Shown here in pieces: positions 43,401 through 49,400 of a stretch of 64,000 nucleotides of DNA. Positions within the stretch are counted from its first letter, which is position 1. Each line of letters opens with the position of its first letter. Source of the DNA: Azorinus chamasolen (lineage: Eukaryota; Mollusca; Bivalvia; Cardiida; Solecurtidae); assembly GCA_963576725.1 (NCBI GenBank), contig OY755241.1, positions 55,366,484 to 55,430,483 of the forward strand. The letters run 5' to 3'. The position numbers and the translations under genes were made by a program. Under the pieces are notes generated by a model. The model made no database searches. It saw only the letters and a program-made list of their open reading frames with translations, and had not been told where the DNA came from.

Positions 43401-46400
43401 AAGAGAAGGGTTAAAACGACGTTTAACCTAGTGAAAACCAAACCAAACCTTTTGGAGCCAATGCTCTATTTATCACAATGGTTTCAATGCTACAGGATTC
43501 TAATTTTTCCCTTTTAACTAGTAAATGCTCCTTTTTATTAGATTTACTCTAATAGAATGGCTCTAATATAGCATATGAGGGAATGGGTTAAAGATAGCCC
43601 GTGGAATGGGGGAATGCGTTAAATCAGTTCATTAATCCTTATCCTGCTGTAGAATAATAATGACTGCTCAAATCTGGACTTGGTGTAATTTTGACCATTT
43701 CCAACTTTATTATGCATTTAGTAAAGTATTGACAGACAACAGCTTTGTTCCTTAACCCATTCCTTCATAGGTTACTTTTAGACCCAACCTTTTTGAATAA
43801 ATCTACCGAAAAGGAGCAATTACTAGAGAAATGGAAACTATTTTAGAATTTTGAAGTTCTGAAACCATTGTGGTAAATAGAGCATTTGCTCCATAGGAGC
43901 AAATGCTCTATTAATATTTTATCACAATGGTTTCAAAAAAAGTGATTTTTACAATGACGTGAAAAGGCTTCAATATAAAAAATGGATTTAAACAGCATTA
44001 TTACCAAGGGCTTTTTATTGTGTCAGGGGCTGTAGAATCAGATTTGTATAATTCCATAAGCAAACAGGACAGACCCTGATCACGCGGCTCCTGTGGGAGA
44101 CATCTGATCTATAGCTTTCTCTTTTTGTGAAAAAGATGTGCTTATAAGAGAAAGGATGAGGCTAGGCGCTAGACAAAAATGATACATAGAACTTCCAACG
44201 AAGATTTTTGATTTCCATTCGTTTTGCACTGAAACCGTCTCCTTGTAAATTCCATTCGTTGATATATATAAATTCACTAAATTGCCTCCTGTTTTTACTA
44301 CAAATACGAGCAATGCGGTACTAAAACTATAACAACTAATGCCATATTGCCGTATCCATGACAACATCTATATTCAGTAAAACCTCGATAGTACGTAATA
44401 TTAGTGTAGAAGAATTTAAATACTTTTAGTCATGTGGCTGCTTAATGCAGGGTGGAAGTCATATATGAGCTTTCTGCATGACTTTTACCCTGAATTAAGC
44501 TGTCACCTGTCTTAAAGATAACAAAATAACAATACATGTACATATTTTAGTGTTAGAATAATCGAGTTTTGACTGTACATGTAAATGCATTACAATCAGT
44601 GTAAACCTAAACCAAGTGTCTCATGGAAAGGTTCATATATTCCACAGAAATAGACGAGTGTGCCAGCTCGCCGTGCGTGAATGGTGGTTTATGTGTGGAC
44701 CAGGTGGGCAATTACACGTGCTACTGCCGGGATGGGTTTATAGGAGCCAACTGCGAAATCAGTACGTGTAATTTGTAATAACTTATCTTACTCATACCTG
44801 TTTAAATGAACCCTTTGAAAGAAGCCTTTCTATACCCCCCCCTTCATTGAATGAACCCTTTGAGCGAACCCTTTGAATGAATCCTTCTTTTGAAGGAACC
44901 CATTTATTTGAAGGAACCCTTTATTTGAATGAATCCTTTATTTGAATGAACCCTTTGAATGGACTCCTTCTTTGAAGGAATCCTTTCTTTGATTGAACTC
45001 TTTCTTTGAATAAACCTTATCTTTGAATGAACCCTTTATTTGAATGAACCCTTCGAATGGACCCTTTTTGAAGGAATCCTTACTTTGATTGAACCCTTTC
45101 TTTGAATGAACCTTATGTTTGAATGAACCCTTTATTTGAATGAACCCTTTCTTTTGAACATGTACTATGATTAACTTTCATCTAAAAAATATTTATCAAG
45201 CCATCATTTCTTACATGAATATTCACCGGGTAAAGGGTTAACTCTTTATACACTATATGCGAATATGATCCAGATAAGACGCATTGAAACCCGCGTCTCG
45301 GCAGGATCCAAACAATTCACCACGTTCATTGTACTATTAATAACTATAAGAAGTGTTGCAGATGACAATTGTAACAGATGACAATCATTGCAGACGACAA
45401 TTGTGACAGACGACAATCATTACAGACGACAACTGTAACAGACGACAATCATTGCAGACGACACTTGTTGCAGATTACAATTATTTGAAAGAGGGTCGCG
45501 ACAACTATGTTCAATATAAAATTTTTGGTTTTCCTTTTTCAGACATAGATGAATGTGCGTTAAGTCCATGTATGCACGGGGCCACGTGTGTTGATGGCAT
45601 CGCAAACTACACCTGCATCTGCAACCCTGGGTTTACAGGGAAAAACTGTGAAATAGGTGACAATTCTCTCTCTCTCGCTCTCTCCCTCTCTATCTCTCTG
45701 TTTATCTCTCTCCCCCTACCCCCCTCTCTCTCTCTCTCTCTCTCTGTGTTTATCTCTCTCTCTCCTCTCTGTTTTTGTATGTCGTATGTCTGTCTGTGGC
45801 TATGGCTGTGTCTCTCTGTCTCTCTCTGTCTGTATCTCTGTTTCTCTCTCTCCATCTTCCTTTCTCTCCTCTGTCTCTCTGACGGGCGCAGTCTAGTCAG
45901 GGTCTGCTCTGTTTGAAAAGGACGTTTAGACTGTAGCCGTTAGAACAAGTCGGCCATCAGAATACAGTAGAACCTGTCTTAAGCGGCCACCAAAAAGAGG
46001 TCTAATTGTGGGTCTGTAAGACAGGTGGTAGCTTAATATCGATAATATCAATAAATGAATGGCTGCTTAGGACATATTCTACTGTTTAGCCATTAGAAAA
46101 TAACCGTTACCGTTAGAAGAATTTAACCGTTAGAAGAACATTGCCGTAAGACGAACGTAGCTATTAGAATATAGCCGTTAGACGAATATAGCCGTTATAA
46201 TATAGCAAAAACACTATATAACCGTCAGACTAATATAGCAATTAGAGTATAACTGTTGGATGAATATAACAATCATAACATACAAGTAAGAATATAGCTG
46301 TTAAACTGCTTTTGAGTGGCTCCATTGAAAAAGGTATATTTATTATGCGTTCTTAGATATTGACGAGTGCATGAGTTCCCCGTGTTCCTATGGTGGCACG

Positions 46401-49400
46401 TGCACGGACTTGGCCAACGGCTACCACTGCGACTGCATAGCTGGTATAACTGGAAAATCATGTGAAACCAGTAAGTATAGCGCGCCGATGGTAATTTGAA
46501 CATGCAAATCAAATGATTCGGTTTACCTGTTAGTAATATTGAAAACGATGAATAAAAGTGAAATGCGATGCTTACAGTAACCGTGTGAAGAAAGAGGCTA
46601 CATATAATACTCATATAATACTCGTCAATGTTTGTCATATAATTGTCAATGATGGCCGAAACAGAAATGAACAAAATATTGATAAATACGATTGTGCAGT
46701 TGAGGGAAAAAATATCTGGTCAATACTATTGAGTTAATAATATTGTCAGCTTTGCAGAGAGCTGGGTGTGCTCACTAAACCTAAATGCATTCTAGTAGAA
46801 ACTTCCATTCATCACATTTGGTGTCGATTTTGCCATGTTGATGGTATGGTAATTTCAACAAGAATGAAATATTGATCAATACAATTGATGAGGCATAATA
46901 CAGAATATAAAACAACTGTATTAACCCTTTCCCTCATATAAACGTGTTTTACGCCTTTGCGAACAGAGTAGACCCAGATCAGACGGCTCCTAGAGGAGCC
47001 GTCTGACTAGGGTCTGCTCTGTTTGCTAATGGAATTGGATAGAACTGTTTCTTTGCTTTTTAAAATGTCTACAATGTTTCACCTTCCCTATTTCATTATA
47101 ATTATTTTGTTAATGAATATTCAGTAGGTTTTGAAATTTGGAACAAATACAGAACAGGGAAAGGGTTAATCATTTACTCCATGAATATTCAGTAAGAAAT
47201 AATGACATTATGAATATTAATTAGACAAACGCCTACAAATATGATCTTCTTTCATAAATTCTATACATATGTTATCTATGCCTTTTCAAAAATATTGTCA
47301 GAATGCCATAGCAGTTCGGATCCTCCCCGAGATAAGCAATGTCTCATCTGGATCTAAATTACAGTTGAATTTCGATATCTCGAACTCCAGGGGACTGTAC
47401 GAATTAGTTCGAGATAACAGACTTTCGAGTTATCCGAATCCTAATTTGGACAAGTTTTCAAGTTCAAAGCTTAATATAAATCTAAAGTAATGCTGAAAGC
47501 TCCTATAGGAGCTTTCAGCATTACTTTAGACTTACATTAAGCTGTTACACATGTTTCTCCATATGCAAAGTTAGAAATTGTGTAATGAAAGTTTTTGAAG
47601 GACCGAACTTTTAGTTCGAGTTATCCCGAGTTCAAGTTATAAGAGTTCGAGATATCGGAGTTAAACATGTATGTACCATTCGAGGGCTTGGTGCAAAACT
47701 ATTTTAACTCCTTCACAGGAGTTAGAATAGTTTTGCACCAAGTCCTCGAATTGTCGTCAAAAATGTTGGTAGGACGAGTAACACTATAATGACACCATTC
47801 TGTTGTGTTTTTTCTTCTCGTAGATATCGACGACTGCGCAAATGTCACCTGTTTGAATAAAGGAATCTGTTCAGACTCCATAGGATACTTCGAATGTAAA
47901 TGTCCATTGGGCTTCACCGGAAAATACTGCGAAACTTGTAGGTTGATGCTTTTTTCTTTTTTTATTTTTCATATTGATCGACTATACCAGATGTTTAGAT
48001 AAGATGGAGTAAATTCAGTCACTTTTCAAGAATAACTCCTTTTTAATTTGTTCCTCTTGGGTCAGCTCAAAGTTGGACCGGCGCAATTTTGACTACTTCC
48101 GATTCGGTCAAGCTTTTAAAAAGATATTGATCGAATGTCGAACAGCTTGGATTCTGATGTGACGCCGTTTTAACCCTTTCACCGCCAATGTCGCATAAAT
48201 GTACCACGACAAGGCGACGTGTGATCAGGGACTTCACTTTTTGTCTTAAACTCTTATTTCTATATTTGTGCTTTACTCCTTTGAAATTTACATTTATTTA
48301 TCTCATTTCCTTATTTTTCCAAATGATTTAACAAAAGTGGTTTGCAGACGACAATTAGAAATTTGACGTCGTTTTAAACGTTGTCTTTTACTTATCTAAT
48401 CTGGTTCTCTGATTATTAACCATTTTGCTGGACGATTTACTCTTGACTGAGATTAACTACAGTGAAACCTCCCTATAACGGCCACTAAATTACATTAAGT
48501 ATTTTGTGTTAAAGGTACGTGACTTCTTAAAGCAAGGTGAAAGTAAAACAGAACGCTCCTATAGGAGCGTTCTGTTTTACTTTCACCTTGCTTCAAGCAG
48601 CCACCTGTCCTAAATACTAACTAGTTAACACAATTTAGTGGTCGTTATAGAGAGGTTTTACTGTATTTAATTAACCAGTCTATGGTCCGATGCTATAAAA
48701 CTCCTCAGTCTGAGTTCATTCTCAAGTATCGTATTGGTCATATTTTGATAAAGCTCTACCGAATGAGATGCATGACTACGATTTCAGACTCAAGAACCTT
48801 GGCAATATCACAGGTAGATCGATGTCCCTTTTGAGATTTTATCCATTTTATTTTCAGCCGTTGGTCGAGTGTGTTACAGTTGCCTTGATTTGACTGACGT
48901 CACTTCCTGTGCCAATGAGACAATATGTGGTGCAGGGCAGGTAACCAAGTGGTTTTTATTTTTAACCCTTTCCTTCATGTAAACGTGTTAAACGCATTTG
49001 CAAACAGAGTAGACCCAGATCATATAGGAGCCGTCTGATCAGGGTCTGCTCCGTTTGCTAATTGAATTTGAAAGATCTGTTTATTTACTTTCTAAAGTGG
49101 CCACACTTCATTTTAACTGTTTTGTCCACGACTATTAAGTACGTATTGGAATACACATAGAACAGGAAAAGGTTAACATTTCATTCTATTTTACACAAGA
49201 TTATCGTTAGCGTGTTAAAATTTACACGTTCTAATTCAAATCCCTTCATCATTCTATTTGCCACATAATGTTCATTTGCATGTCAAAATTTACCTAGATA
49301 AACCCATTGTCAAAACAATTGTAAACTTTCATTAATCCTTTCCCTTATATAAACCCGTTTCATGCATTTGCAAACAGAGTAGACCCAAATCAGACGGCTC

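Larger units (their letters stand above)
43013..43590 (+). mobile_element. HP-B MITE split at its hairpin centre
   Basis: Left half 43013-43089 ends GCTCCTATAGGAG; right half 43448-43590 begins GGAGCCAATGCTCTATTTA and ends GGGAATGGGTTAA. Between them lie a Meta-SINE scrap and an HP-D copy. Confidence 0.7.

Noticed and set aside
45607..45916. Extension of EGF exon 8 into an S/L-rich tail
   Set aside because: The exon ends at a donor after G-K-N-C-E-I; the tail is translation of the CT-rich intron repeat.
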